Shown: positions 1-10,223, counted from the stretch's first letter. The stretch: DNA of 64,000 nt from Phaeobacter sp. QD34_24 (GCF_028890115.1 NZ_JARCJD010000016.1:46039-110038), one strand, 5' to 3'. Notes: generated from the letters alone by a model not told the origin. Numbers and translations: made by a program.

Positions 1-567
1 GATCGCGGCAAGACCCACCGGATCTACCGGTGGCAGGCGGCGGGTGAGGATCGAACTGACCGCATAGCAGGCGGCTGCGGAGAGGCAGGCGAGGCGGCCC
101 AGGAACTCGAGCTCGGAATTGCTGCTTTCAAAGGCCTTGCTGCCGATGAGCAGGGCAACACCGACAAAGCCGATCACAAAGCCGATCAGCCGCCGCAGGA
201 TCATGCGCTCTCCGGGGACAAAGACATGCGCCAGGGGCAGAACAAACAGCGGGATGGCCGCCATGCTGAGACCGGTGAACCCGGCCGAGACATATTGTTG
301 CCCCCAGTTGATCAGCATGAAGGGCAGCGCCGAGCTGGCAATCCCGATGAACAGCACGGCGGGCCAGTTGCTGCGCTCCCTAAACAGCCTGTCGCCGCGC
401 CAGGCCCAAATCGCACACAGCAAAACTGCGGCAAAGCCAATGCGGCCCGCCGCCAGCCAGAAGGGGGTAATGCCGTCCAGGGCCACTTTGATCAGGGGGA
501 AGGTGCCGCCCCAGACCAGCCCGAGGGTGGCAATCATCGCCCAGTATTTTCCCATCCGCTCTGGCAT
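1..567 (-). CDS. DMT-family (EamA) exporter, C-terminus beyond the window
   Basis: An open frame runs from an ATG at 567 to the window edge, giving 189 codons with no stop. It encodes a hydrophobic protein with about six predicted membrane segments, the N-terminal EamA repeat (GLVWGGTFPLIKVAL near residue 20) and the start of the second repeat. It is clearly paralogous to the next gene: both carry a WGQ-YV segment followed by PLFVLPLAHV and VPGE. GGAAGG lies about 11 bases before the start. The family exports small metabolites or drugs across the inner membrane; the substrate cannot be told. The missing part should hold the last three or four helices. Confidence 0.85.
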   Translation of the reverse strand, partial: MPERMGKYWAMIATLGLVWGGTFPLIKVALDGITPFWLAAGRIGFAAVLLCAIWAWRGDRLFRERSNWPAVLFIGIASSALPFMLINWGQQYVSAGFTGLSMAAIPLFVLPLAHVFVPGERMILRRLIGFVIGFVGVALLIGSKAFESSNSELEFLGRLACLSAAACYAVSSILTRRLPPVDPVGLAAI

Positions 568-654
568 TGTGCTATGTCCTTCCTAGCCTGCAAGTGACCC
601 TTCAGCGGAGCAAGGTCAATTGGAAAGGTGTCGCCCGCGGTCGAAAGGGCGCTG

Positions 655-1566
655 TCAGCTGATTTGTCGGCGGGTCGGGACGCGGCTCAGCAGCAGGCCG
701 CCGAGGATCAGCAACAGCGCGGCAAACAGCTGCGGTGGCAGGGTCTCGTTCAGCAGCAGGGCGCCAAACAGCACCGACCAGATCGGCACCTGGTAGTTCA
801 CCGTGGACAGGAAGGCCGGTCCGGCGCTGCGGGCGATCTGCACCAGCAGGACCTGGGCCAGCGCAGTGGGCAGCAGGCCGAGGTAGAGAATGGCCAGGGC
901 CGGTCGGGTCTCTGGCATCTGTGGCAGGCCTTCCCACAGCAGCGCGGCTGGCACGATCATCGCGGCGGCACAGATCAGGGCGGCGGCAGAGAGCGAGAGC
1001 ATGTTCACGGAAGGGGCAAGTCGGGTTATGATGGAGCCGATCGCGTAGCACAGCGCGGCGCCAAGGCAGGCAAGGCGGGCAAGGGATTCGAAATCACTTC
1101 CGGCACTGGTCAGCGCCTCCAGCCCGATCAGCACCAGAACGCCCGCAAACCCGGTCAGAAACCCGATGCTGCGGCGCAGGGTCATGGTTTCACCGGGCAC
1201 CAGAACATGCGCCAAGGGCAGCACGAAGAGCGGCACCACCGCCATGCAGACCCCGGCAAAACCGCTGGCCACATAGGTCTGCCCCCAACTGAGGAGGGCA
1301 AAGGGCACCGCGTTGCTGAACATCCCCATGCCCAGGGCCGAGAGCCAGATCAGCCGTCCGTTGCGGGTGTGCAGTGGCGGCAGGCGCAGGCCCATCAGGC
1401 GCAGGATTGCCAACAGGCTGAACGCACCGATTGCGATCCGCACGGCCGCAAGCGTCAAGGGGCCGACCCCGTGCAGGGCGACCGAGACCGCCATGAAGGA
1501 GCCGCCCCAGATCATGCCGAGGAACAGGAGCTTGATCCAATTTACGGCGCTGGGCGTCTCTGGCAT
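655..1566 (-). CDS. DMT-family (EamA) exporter
   Basis: This 303-residue membrane protein has two EamA repeats and about ten predicted helices, the normal family size. The ATG at 1566 (MPETPSAVNW) was chosen because it has GGAGAT eight bases upstream and leads straight into the first helix; an upstream extension would be basic, non-homologous sequence. It sits 87 bases before the paralogous exporter on the same strand, so the two may be co-transcribed tandem duplicates. The substrate is unknown. The gene lies downstream of ilvC on the same strand, but a terminator-like hairpin separates them. Confidence 0.9.
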   Translation of the reverse strand: MPETPSAVNWIKLLFLGMIWGGSFMAVSVALHGVGPLTLAAVRIAIGAFSLLAILRLMGLRLPPLHTRNGRLIWLSALGMGMFSNAVPFALLSWGQTYVASGFAGVCMAVVPLFVLPLAHVLVPGETMTLRRSIGFLTGFAGVLVLIGLEALTSAGSDFESLARLACLGAALCYAIGSIITRLAPSVNMLSLSAAALICAAAMIVPAALLWEGLPQMPETRPALAILYLGLLPTALAQVLLVQIARSAGPAFLSTVNYQVPIWSVLFGALLLNETLPPQLFAALLLILGGLLLSRVPTRRQIS

Positions 1567-1582
1567 CGGCGATCTCCAACAG

Positions 1583-1614
1583 AAGAAAGGGCGCCCCGAT
1601 CTTCTGGGACGCCC
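1583..1614 (-). terminator. Rho-independent terminator of ilvC
   Basis: Read on the minus strand, GGGCGTCCC and GGGGCGCCC form a nine-pair stem with one mismatch around an 8-base loop, followed by TTTCTT. It lies about 50 bases past the ilvC stop and just before the exporter start. Confidence 0.6.
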
Positions 1615-1665
1615 GTGCAGAGGAATAAGGCGGCGGGCCAGGCCCGCCAAGCCGCAAATGGCGCC

Positions 1666-2818
<1,153 letters not shown>

Positions 2819-3274
2819 ATGCTTGATGATCTAGACCGGCGCATTCTGCGCCACATGCAAAGCGAGCCGGAGCAATCGATTCCGGACCTGGCCGATCGGC
2901 TGGGGCTGACCTCCTCGCGCCTGTCGCGGCGGCTGGAGAAGCTGCGCGAGGCGGGCGTGATCCTCGGTCAGCGGGCGGTGATCGACTGGCGCGCGCTGGG
3001 TTATGCGGTTGAGGTCTCGCTCAGGGTGACACTGGACAAGACCAACCCGCGCGCCTTTGACGAGTTCATCGAGGCCGCGCGCCAGATCCCCGAGGTGCTG
3101 GAGATCCAGACCTTCCTTGGCCAGGTCGATGTGCGCCTTTCGGTGATTGCCCGCGATATGCCGCATTATCAGCAGATCTACCGCGCCCAGATCCTGACCC
3201 TGCCGCATATGACGGATATCGAGGCGCTGATGCATGTGGCGCGGATCAAGTCGAATGACAGCCTGCCGCTATGA
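2819..3274 (+). CDS. Lrp/AsnC-family transcriptional regulator
   Basis: This 151-residue protein has the usual family layout: an N-terminal winged helix-turn-helix (DDLDRRILRHMQ, then LTSSRLSRRLEKLREAGVI), then a C-terminal RAM/ACT-like effector domain from about residue 65. Such proteins bind amino acids and control their metabolism. The next gene is a second Lrp protein that starts inside this stop codon (ATGA), so the pair is translationally coupled. Divergence from ilvC suggests branched-chain amino acid control, which is inference. Confidence 0.92.
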   Translation: MLDDLDRRILRHMQSEPEQSIPDLADRLGLTSSRLSRRLEKLREAGVILGQRAVIDWRALGYAVEVSLRVTLDKTNPRAFDEFIEAARQIPEVLEIQTFLGQVDVRLSVIARDMPHYQQIYRAQILTLPHMTDIEALMHVARIKSNDSLPL

Positions 3275-3732
3275 ACCGTGCTGATCTGGACGACATGGAT
3301 TTCGCCATCCTGCGCGCCCTGGCTCAGGATGCCACCCGATCCGCCGGGGCGCTGGGGCGCGAGCTTGGCCTCAGTCAGCCCGCCACCTGGCGCCGCATCC
3401 GCCGTTTGCAGGAGGCGGGCATTCTGGCAGGCCGCCGGCTGGATCTGGACAGCAAGGCGCTGGGTTTTGGCGTGACGGTGTTTCTGGGCATCAAGCTGGC
3501 CACAAAGGGGCGGGTCAGCCTGGAGGATTTCGAACGCGCCGTCTCGGCCATCCCCGAGGTGCAGACCGTGGAGCATGTCTTGGGCATGTACGACTACCGC
3601 CTGCGGGTCACAGCGCGTGACATCGCCGATTTCGAACGGGTCTTGCGCCGCCGGATCATGACCCTGCCGGGCGTGGGCAACGTGGACGCCAATGTGCTCC
3701 TGTCCGAGGAACGGCGGCCCGGGCCGATCTGA
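3271..3732 (+). CDS. Lrp/AsnC-family transcriptional regulator, second of a coupled pair
   Basis: This 153-residue Lrp-family protein has a winged helix (DDMDFAILRALAQ, then LSQPATWRRIRRLQEAGIL) followed by a RAM domain. It overlaps the preceding Lrp gene by four bases. The two proteins are related but far from identical, so they could form mixed oligomers or sense different ligands. No other partner gene is in the operon, which ends opposite the convergent Hint-domain gene. Confidence 0.92.
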   Translation: MNRADLDDMDFAILRALAQDATRSAGALGRELGLSQPATWRRIRRLQEAGILAGRRLDLDSKALGFGVTVFLGIKLATKGRVSLEDFERAVSAIPEVQTVEHVLGMYDYRLRVTARDIADFERVLRRRIMTLPGVGNVDANVLLSEERRPGPI

Positions 3733-3742
3733 ACGACCGGGC

Positions 3743-4852
3743 CTAATGCGTAAGAAGCGTTGCCTCGTGTTGGCGCAGGCAAGGACGCGCGGCTATGGGC
3801 GATGACGGGAGTGCCAGGGCGTCGCGTCCGGCAAGCGGGTGCAGCTTGGCAGGATCAGGCAGCAGGCTTTCGCAGGGGACGCCATTGGCGAACAGGATCT
3901 CGTGCCGGGCCAGCATCAGGTGATGATAGTGCACCAGGCCGGTATCCCACTGGTTGACCCCGCTCTGATGGGTCAGGAACTTGGCCGCAACCATGCATTC
4001 CGAGGTGCCAAACAGCAATTCCGCCGCATGGGAGCGCCGAAGCAGCTTGTGATTGGGTGATAGCGTCAGCGACGCATGATTGCACAGAGCCCCCTTTTCA
4101 AAGGTGACGGGGGCATTGCTCCCTGTCCCGATGACACTGCGGCATCCCGCCCAAAGCACCGGTTGTGCGCCATTGTCCAGGGTGAGGACCTTATCCCCGG
4201 GCCTGATGGTTTCAATCGGACGCTCCCCGACCGGGGTGGCGATCAGGGTGCCCCGGGCAAAGCAGACCGGCGGAGCTGCGAAAGCCGGGCCAAGATAGTC
4301 ACCGACATAGAACAACCCGTCTCCGGTTTCGTGGCTATCCGCCGTGTCGCTGTCGTAGTTGAGGTCGATGTCCTGCACATGATCGAGGGTAACGGGAGCG
4401 CCGCCGTTTGTGCCGATATCCGTTTCGGGAGCTACCGTAAGGGTGCTGCCGATCCAGGTGCCGCCATCTACGGGCTGAAGAACATTGGCGTTGAACTTCA
4501 GGTAGCCATCGCCCAATCCGCTGAGATCCGACTGCACCGTTGCAGTCTGGCCCGGATTCTGCGGTGCGTAGTTGTATTTCACCAGCGTGTTGTCGCCAGT
4601 ATCCAGCCAAGTCTGGTAGTCCTGAACACTGTCAAACACCGTCAGGTCAGACACTGCGCTGCCGTTGCCGATCTGCCCATCCGCCGTCATGTTCTGGACG
4701 GAAATCACGACAACGTCATCGGCTTCGAAGATCTGCGTTCCGCCGGAAATGGTCGCTTCACCCAGACCGTTGGAACCGCCGGAACTGTTGGTGCTGATGC
4801 CGACGCCTTCGGCGACATCTGAGCCAAGAACCGTAAAAATTCCAGTCGACAC
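3743..4852 (-). CDS. Hint-domain (PF13403-type) protein
   Basis: The 369-residue protein starts at GTG 4852, with AAAGG about 11 bases upstream. Residues 1-196 are acidic and rich in Gly, Asn, Asp and Thr, like a surface or secreted beta-rich region. From Cys197 (CFARGTLIATPVGERPIETI) it has a Hedgehog/intein module: the block A cysteine, then a block B-like LSPNHKLL with its histidine. Such modules can cleave the chain before the cysteine; whether this one does is unproven. Rhodobacteraceae carry many Hint_2 proteins, often linked to calcium-binding exoproteins, and their role is mostly unknown. No classical signal peptide is visible, so any export would be by another route. Confidence 0.8.
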   Translation of the reverse strand: MSTGIFTVLGSDVAEGVGISTNSSGGSNGLGEATISGGTQIFEADDVVVISVQNMTADGQIGNGSAVSDLTVFDSVQDYQTWLDTGDNTLVKYNYAPQNPGQTATVQSDLSGLGDGYLKFNANVLQPVDGGTWIGSTLTVAPETDIGTNGGAPVTLDHVQDIDLNYDSDTADSHETGDGLFYVGDYLGPAFAAPPVCFARGTLIATPVGERPIETIRPGDKVLTLDNGAQPVLWAGCRSVIGTGSNAPVTFEKGALCNHASLTLSPNHKLLRRSHAAELLFGTSECMVAAKFLTHQSGVNQWDTGLVHYHHLMLARHEILFANGVPCESLLPDPAKLHPLAGRDALALPSSPIAARPCLRQHEATLLTH

Positions 4853-5167
4853 GGCAGGCGAACCTTTTAACGCAAAATCAGGCGGACCCGCTGACTATGC
4901 CTGATAGTTTCGAACAATTGATTAAAAGGTCGCTGCCTGATTGGCTATGCTGCGACGATCAGCTGACAATATGGGCGGCGGATTGGGGCCGATTGGAAAC
5001 AGGTGCGCATGGTTTCCAGCCGATGTTCCACTCATGCGCTCTGTGATCCGGTTGCATATGGCGCGATATAGTCTGCAAAGGCTTTCGCCCCTGTATGCCA
5101 AAGTAGACTTTGCCAAAGGCAAAGCCGGGCGTTAGCGATAGACCGCGTGACAGAAGGAGGATCACCG
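4853..5167. other. Intergenic region between the Hint gene and the aminotransferase
   Basis: This divergent 315-base gap holds the promoters of both neighbours. Short open frames inside it have no convincing ribosome site or family resemblance. The only structure noted is a perfect palindrome at 5108-5124, listed separately. The stretch next to the Hint gene (about 4860-4930) is relatively AT-rich. Confidence 0.6.
5108..5124. promoter_or_regulatory. Palindrome upstream of the class V aminotransferase, possible operator
   Basis: CTTTGCC-AAA-GGCAAAG is a perfect 7-base inverted repeat with a 3-base centre, ending 43 bases before the aminotransferase start. It could be a repressor site or a small hairpin in the leader. 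No regulator gene is adjacent. Confidence 0.3.
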
Positions 5168-6292
5168 ATGGCATTGCTCGATACCGTGGACCCGCAGGGG
5201 CTCGAAGAATTCTCGGTGGTTTTCACCGACCGTTCGCTCAACCATATGTCCAAGACCTTCCAGCAGGTGATGCGGGATATCAGCGACATGCTGAAAGAGG
5301 TCTATAGTGCCGAAGCCGTCGCCCTAGTGCCCGGTGGCGGCACCTTCGCGATGGAGGCGGTCGCCCGCCAGTTCGCCCGCGGCGCAAACGCGCTGGTGGT
5401 GCGCAATGGCTGGTTCTCCTATCGCTGGAGCCAGATTTTTGAGACCGGCGGCTTTACCGCCTCGACCACGGTGATGAAGGCGCGCCAGACCGGCAACAGC
5501 GCGCCCGCACCCTTTGCCCCGGCCCCGATCGAGGATGTGGTCGCCGCCATTCGCGAGCAGAAACCCGATATCGTCTTTGCGCCCCATGTGGAAACCGCGG
5601 CCGGGGTGATCCTGCCCGATGATTACGTCACTGCCATGGCTGCCGCCGCCCATGAGGTTGGGGCGCTGATGGTTCTGGATTGCATCGCTTCGGGCTGTGC
5701 CTGGGTCGATATGAAGGCCACGGGCGTCGATGTGTTGATCTCGGCCCCGCAAAAGGGCTGGAGCGCCTCTCCCTCTGCAGGCCTGGTGATGTTCTCCGAG
5801 GCCGCGCTGAAGCGGCTGGAGGACACCACATCGGATAGCTTCGCCATCAACCTGAAACAGTGGCGCATGATCATGAAGGCCTATGAGGACGGCGGCCATG
5901 CCTATCATGCCACCATGCCGACGGACGCCCTGCGCGCCTTCCGCGATACCATGCTGGAAACCCGCGACTATGGCTTTGACCGGTTGCGGGATGCGCAATG
6001 GCAGCTGGGTGATGGGGTGCGTGCCTATCTCAAGGGCAAGGGCATCACCTCTGTGGCTGCCGATGGGTTCGGCGCGCCGGGGGTTGTGGTGAGCTATACC
6101 AGTGACCCCGAAATCCAGAACGGCAAGAAATTCGCAGCTCTTGGCATGCAGATTGCCGCCGGTGTGCCGCTGCAATGCGATGAGCCCGAAGGCTTCAGCA
6201 CCTTCCGTCTGGGGCTGTTCGGTCTGGATAAGCTCTATGACGTGGAGGCCACGCTGAAGCGTCTGACCGGGGTTCTGGATCAGGTGCTCTGA
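5168..6292 (+). CDS. Class V aminotransferase (alanine/serine-glyoxylate type)
   Basis: This 374-residue PLP enzyme of fold type I is related to alanine-glyoxylate and serine-glyoxylate aminotransferases. The PLP lysine is in SAPQKGWSASPSAG, and a conserved DCIASG segment lies upstream of it. The start at 5168 (MALLDTVDPQG) has AGGAGG seven bases upstream. It would transfer an amino group from a small amino acid to an oxo-acid such as glyoxylate or pyruvate; the real substrate is not visible. It is transcribed alone and faces the convergent alpha/beta hydrolase. Confidence 0.85.
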   Translation: MALLDTVDPQGLEEFSVVFTDRSLNHMSKTFQQVMRDISDMLKEVYSAEAVALVPGGGTFAMEAVARQFARGANALVVRNGWFSYRWSQIFETGGFTASTTVMKARQTGNSAPAPFAPAPIEDVVAAIREQKPDIVFAPHVETAAGVILPDDYVTAMAAAAHEVGALMVLDCIASGCAWVDMKATGVDVLISAPQKGWSASPSAGLVMFSEAALKRLEDTTSDSFAINLKQWRMIMKAYEDGGHAYHATMPTDALRAFRDTMLETRDYGFDRLRDAQWQLGDGVRAYLKGKGITSVAADGFGAPGVVVSYTSDPEIQNGKKFAALGMQIAAGVPLQCDEPEGFSTFRLGLFGLDKLYDVEATLKRLTGVLDQVL

Positions 6293-6320
6293 ACGAACAC
6301 CAAGGTCAGCCTGCCGGGCA

Positions 6321-7283
6321 TCACTTCGGCAGGCTGGCCACCGTTGCCCGGATGAACTCTTCACACAAGGCCGGTTGAGTGATCGGCAGCATATGCCCAA
6401 GGCCGGGCTCGATCCGGCACCTGAGGCCATAGGCCTCCATTCTGCGGCCCTGTTCTTCGGCATTCAGCACGGTGTCGTCGGCGCCGAACAGCACGCCACC
6501 CGGCGTGCGCAGATCGCGGGCATAGCGGCGGGCCTGTTCCGTGATTGCCTGATCGATCATGGTTGCATCGGCGGAGGCTGTTATGAAGCTTTGCGGTCGC
6601 AGCCCCAGCACGCCGCCCGCGCGGTCGAGAAAATCGTCAGGGCAGGCCTCGGGCGCGAAGATCTGCGTCAGCATCGTCTCGGCGGTGCGTTTTGCGGCCG
6701 GGATCGCCACCGTGTTCGCCATCAGGCGCCGCATCATCGGCGAATTCACGATCAGCCCCTTGAAGACATCGGGACCTCCCGCAACGGAATGCGTCACGGG
6801 CGCAAGCAGGGCCAGGCCGCGTACTTTCTCCGGCGCGGCCAGCGCCATGGCAAGGGAGACGGCCCCGCCCAGGGAATGACCGACAAGAACCGGACCCTTG
6901 ATCCCCTTGGCATCCAGCAGGTTCTGGATCATCTCCGCCTGTGCGGGCAGGCGCGCGAGCGTGTCGCTGTTGCGTGTGGAGTATCCGCAGCCGGGGCGAT
7001 CCAGCGCAATCACGCGGAAATCCGTCGCCAGCCGATGGGCCAGGGCATAGGTGAAATGTTGCAGCTGCCCGGCCAGCCCGTGGATCAGCACCAGCGGCTG
7101 GGCATCTGGTTGTCCCATCTCTACGTAATGCAGCCTGCCGTGAGGGGTCTGGTGAAACTGGCCGACAGGGGGCACCAGGGCTTCGGCCTCTCGCGCCATG
7201 CGGCGGGTGCTGAGATGGGTCGCTCCCAACAGGGCGGCAGGCAGGGCAAGGGCTGCAAGGGAGATCGCGTTAAGGACCGGCAT
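6321..7283 (-). CDS. Alpha/beta hydrolase
   Basis: The 320-residue protein starts at ATG 7283, with AAAGGA eight bases upstream. It opens with a hydrophobic stretch (NAISLAALALPAALLGA) that should act as signal peptide or anchor. The hydrolase fold follows: an oxyanion-region LVLIHGLAG, the nucleophile elbow GHSLGGA, and a C-terminal GLGHMLP that supplies the histidine. It follows paaX by 40 bases on the same strand and may be the distal gene of a paaZ-paaX unit, which hints at an ester or thioester substrate. No such role is shown by sequence. Confidence 0.85.
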   Translation of the reverse strand: MPVLNAISLAALALPAALLGATHLSTRRMAREAEALVPPVGQFHQTPHGRLHYVEMGQPDAQPLVLIHGLAGQLQHFTYALAHRLATDFRVIALDRPGCGYSTRNSDTLARLPAQAEMIQNLLDAKGIKGPVLVGHSLGGAVSLAMALAAPEKVRGLALLAPVTHSVAGGPDVFKGLIVNSPMMRRLMANTVAIPAAKRTAETMLTQIFAPEACPDDFLDRAGGVLGLRPQSFITASADATMIDQAITEQARRYARDLRTPGGVLFGADDTVLNAEEQGRRMEAYGLRCRIEPGLGHMLPITQPALCEEFIRATVASLPK

Positions 7284-7323
7284 TGAAATATCCTTTGGTA
7301 ACAAACTAAGCGTGAGCGAGAAA

Positions 7324-8121
7324 TCAGGGGGCTGCGTTCAAATCGGAAAGACCGGGCGCGGGCAGCGCGTCCAGCAGGTCGAAGACCTGGCGTCGGCAGC
7401 TGGGGCCACGCCAGGTTTTGGGATGGAACAGGGTCGGCAGCCCCGGATGGCGCAGCACGATGCGCCGCCAGCGGTGCACGATCAGCGTACGCAGGGTGGC
7501 GATCTGGGCGGGGTCCAGATCGGCGGGCGGAGGGCTGATGCCCTTCAGTGCCGTATCAAGCGTTTCGCAGGCCTGTTGCAGATCGGACGGGAACAGGCGG
7601 TCCTTCAGCCAGCCCGGCACCGAGATGTCGGAGACTTCGATGGCCAGAAGATCATCGAGGTTGCAGGGGATCCTGCCATGACCAAGGGCGGTATGCCGGT
7701 TGACGGCCACATAGTTGGGCAGCAACAGCACATCGTCCAGCGTTTCCTGTCCGGCGCCCTCTTCCGAGATCAGGAGGTGCCAGTCGGTCGGCGCGGGCGG
7801 GTTGCGTTCATAGATGCGCGGGGTCACGGCGGCGGATTGGCTGCGCCCGAACCCGGTCAGGTAGTGCACCGATGCCCGCCCCGAGCGGGTGCTTTCGATC
7901 CAGCCGTCCTTGCGCAAGCGGTGCAGGGCCACGCGGATCGCCTCGGGTTTGATCCCCATCGGCGTGATGATCCGTGTCAGCGCGCCGCCGCTGATCTGAT
8001 CGCCTTCCTTCTGCGCCAGATCGCCGAACAGCGAGACGATGATGGACCAGACCCGCAGGTTCTGCGGATCGTTCAATTGCGCGACGCTGGCGTCAAACCA
8101 CGGGTTTTGCTCTGTGCTCAT
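7324..8121 (-). CDS. paaX: PaaX-family transcriptional repressor
   Basis: PaaX represses phenylacetate genes and is released by phenylacetyl-CoA. The 265-residue protein has the family N-terminal winged helix (RVWSIIVSLFGDLAQ, then a basic IRVALHRLRKDGWIES segment near residues 60-80), then a longer effector domain. ATG 8121 is taken as start; a TTG two codons earlier is possible and neither has a strong ribosome site. It lies directly downstream of paaZ on the same strand, which supports the assignment. Confidence 0.9.
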   Translation of the reverse strand: MSTEQNPWFDASVAQLNDPQNLRVWSIIVSLFGDLAQKEGDQISGGALTRIITPMGIKPEAIRVALHRLRKDGWIESTRSGRASVHYLTGFGRSQSAAVTPRIYERNPPAPTDWHLLISEEGAGQETLDDVLLLPNYVAVNRHTALGHGRIPCNLDDLLAIEVSDISVPGWLKDRLFPSDLQQACETLDTALKGISPPPADLDPAQIATLRTLIVHRWRRIVLRHPGLPTLFHPKTWRGPSCRRQVFDLLDALPAPGLSDLNAAP

Positions 8122-8136
8122 GCACAAAGAATAGAA

Positions 8137-8165
8137 TGCCCGGGCCAGATAGGCCAGCCCGGGCA
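8137..8165 (-). terminator. Hairpin downstream of paaZ
   Basis: TGCCCGGGC and GCCCGGGCA form a perfect 9-pair stem with an 11-base loop, between the paaZ stop and the paaX start. On the minus strand it is followed by a T-rich TTCTATTCTTT. It probably terminates or attenuates paaZ transcription before paaX. Confidence 0.55.
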
Positions 8166-8192
8166 GATTTGTCGTTTGTTTGTCGCCGATTA

Positions 8193-10223
8193 TCAGAAGG
8201 CGTTCATGGTCAGAAGCTCGTATTCCGCCACCAGGTCATTGTCCTGGTTGGTCAGGGTCACGTGCCAGCGGACCTCGCCGTATTCCTCGTTGCGGGGGGT
8301 CTTCTTCTTCACGGTGAGGCGCACCTTGATGCTGTCTCCGGCCGAGACCGGCTTCATGAAGCGCAACCCGTCAAGGCCGGTATTGGCCAGGACCGGACCT
8401 TCGTCCGGCTGCACGAAGAGGCCCGCGGCAAAGGACAACAGCAGGTAGCCATGCGCCACACGGCCCGGGAAGAACGGGTTCCGCTTGGCGGCGGCATCAT
8501 CCATATGGGCATAGAAGGTATCGCCGGTGAAATGGGCGAAATGTTCGATATCTTCAAGCGTGACGGTGCGCGGATCGGTGTGAAGGGTCTCTCCGATCGA
8601 CAATTCACCATATTTGCGGGTGAAGGGATGCGCGGGGCCGGTGATTTCGGCCGCACCCGGCACCCATTTTTCGCCAATTGCCGACAGGATGTCGGGGCTG
8701 CCCTGGATCGCGGTGCGCTGCATGTAGTGTTTGACGCCACGCACGCCGCCCATTTCCTCACCGCCGCCCGCGCGACCGGGGCCACCATGCACCATATGCG
8801 GCAGCGGGGAGCCGTGACCGGTGGATTCCTTCATCGAGTCGCGGTTGTTGAAGTAAAGACGCCCGTGGAAGGCACCGGCGCCAAGCGCCACCTGACGCGC
8901 CACTGCCGGATCATGGGTGATGACCGAAGCCACCAGCGAGCCCTGACCGCGGTTGGCGATCTCGATGGCGTGCTCCAGATCGCGGTAGCCCATGACGGTG
9001 GAGACAGGGCCGAAGGCCTCGGTGTCATGCACGCGCTGGGCGGTATCGGGGTTTTCACAGTGAAACAGTATTGGCGGCACAAAGGCGCCCTGGTCCGCAT
9101 CGGCGCCTTCCACGGTGAAATTCTCGGGGTCGCCAAAGACACGTTTGGCTTCGGTGCCGATCAGGGCGGCCTTTTCAAGAACGTCGCGTTTCTGGCTGTT
9201 CGAGACCAGCGCGCCCATGCGGGTGGTCTCCAGGCGCGGATCGCCGATCACCACTTTCGACAGACGTGCCGAAAGCGCTTCGATCACCGCCTGCACCTGT
9301 GCCTCGGGGGCGATGATGCGGCGCACGGCGGTACATTTCTGCCCGGCCTTGGCGGTCATCTCGCGGGAGACTTCCTTGATGAAGAGGTCGAATTCCGGCG
9401 TGCCCGGCACCGCATCCGGCCCCAGGATCGAGGCGTTGAGGCTGTCCTGCTCGGCCACGAAACGCACCGAGTTTTCCAGGATGGCGGGGGTGTTGCGCAA
9501 TTTCAGCGCGGTGTCGGCCGAACCGGTGAAGCTGACCACATCCTGGCAGCCGAGACGGTCCAGCATGTCACCGATGCCGCCGGACACAAGCTGCAGCGCG
9601 CCTTCGGGCAGGATGCCGCTGTCGAGCATGATCTTCACCGCCAGCTCGGTCACATAGCAGGTCGCGGTCGCCGGTTTCACAATCGAGGGCACACCGGCCA
9701 GCAGGGTGGGGGCCAGTTTTTCCAGCATCCCCCAGACCGGGAAGTTGAAGGCATTGATATGGACCGCAACCCCTTGCAGCGGCGTGCAGATATGCTGGCC
9801 GAGGAAGCTGCCGGTGCGGCTCAGATGCTCAATCTCGCCATCCAGATAGACATGGCCATCGGGCATTTCGCGGCGGCCCTTGGAGGCGAAGACGAACATG
9901 GTGCCGATGCCGCCGTCGATGTCGATCATGTGATCCGACTGCATGGCGCCGGTGTTGAAGGACAGATCGTAAAGCGCGTCCTTGTGCTTGCCCAGTTCCG
10001 TGGCCAGCGCCTTCAGCATGCGGGCACGGTCGTGGAAGGTCAGCTTGCGCAGGGCCGGGCCGCCCACGTTGCGCGCATGATCCAGCATCGCCTGCACATC
10101 AAGGTCATCATTGCCTGCCGTGGCGATGACGGCACCGGTGACGGCGCTGGCGATATTGCGCGCGCCGGGCCCGGGTTTCACCCATTCCCCTGCCGCGTAG
10201 CTGGAAATCTCAAGAAGGCTCAT
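8193..10223 (-). CDS. paaZ: Bifunctional oxepin-CoA hydrolase / semialdehyde dehydrogenase
   Basis: PaaZ opens the oxepin-CoA ring and oxidises the resulting semialdehyde in phenylacetyl-CoA breakdown. The 676-residue protein is a fusion of full length: an aldehyde dehydrogenase (residues about 1-520, general base Glu in FVAEQDSLNAS, catalytic Cys in AGQKCTAVRR) and a C-terminal MaoC-like hydratase (GDTFYAHMDDAAA, then PGRVAHGYL). GGGAGAG precedes the ATG. It is divergent from paaG-paaI-paaK, and a TetR-like operator lies in between. Both active sites look intact. Confidence 0.96.
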   Translation of the reverse strand: MSLLEISSYAAGEWVKPGPGARNIASAVTGAVIATAGNDDLDVQAMLDHARNVGGPALRKLTFHDRARMLKALATELGKHKDALYDLSFNTGAMQSDHMIDIDGGIGTMFVFASKGRREMPDGHVYLDGEIEHLSRTGSFLGQHICTPLQGVAVHINAFNFPVWGMLEKLAPTLLAGVPSIVKPATATCYVTELAVKIMLDSGILPEGALQLVSGGIGDMLDRLGCQDVVSFTGSADTALKLRNTPAILENSVRFVAEQDSLNASILGPDAVPGTPEFDLFIKEVSREMTAKAGQKCTAVRRIIAPEAQVQAVIEALSARLSKVVIGDPRLETTRMGALVSNSQKRDVLEKAALIGTEAKRVFGDPENFTVEGADADQGAFVPPILFHCENPDTAQRVHDTEAFGPVSTVMGYRDLEHAIEIANRGQGSLVASVITHDPAVARQVALGAGAFHGRLYFNNRDSMKESTGHGSPLPHMVHGGPGRAGGGEEMGGVRGVKHYMQRTAIQGSPDILSAIGEKWVPGAAEITGPAHPFTRKYGELSIGETLHTDPRTVTLEDIEHFAHFTGDTFYAHMDDAAAKRNPFFPGRVAHGYLLLSFAAGLFVQPDEGPVLANTGLDGLRFMKPVSAGDSIKVRLTVKKKTPRNEEYGEVRWHVTLTNQDNDLVAEYELLTMNAF

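Noticed and set aside
4922..5135. Short open frames in the gap between the Hint gene and the aminotransferase
   Set aside because: They overlap each other on both strands, lack ribosome sites and resemble no known family.
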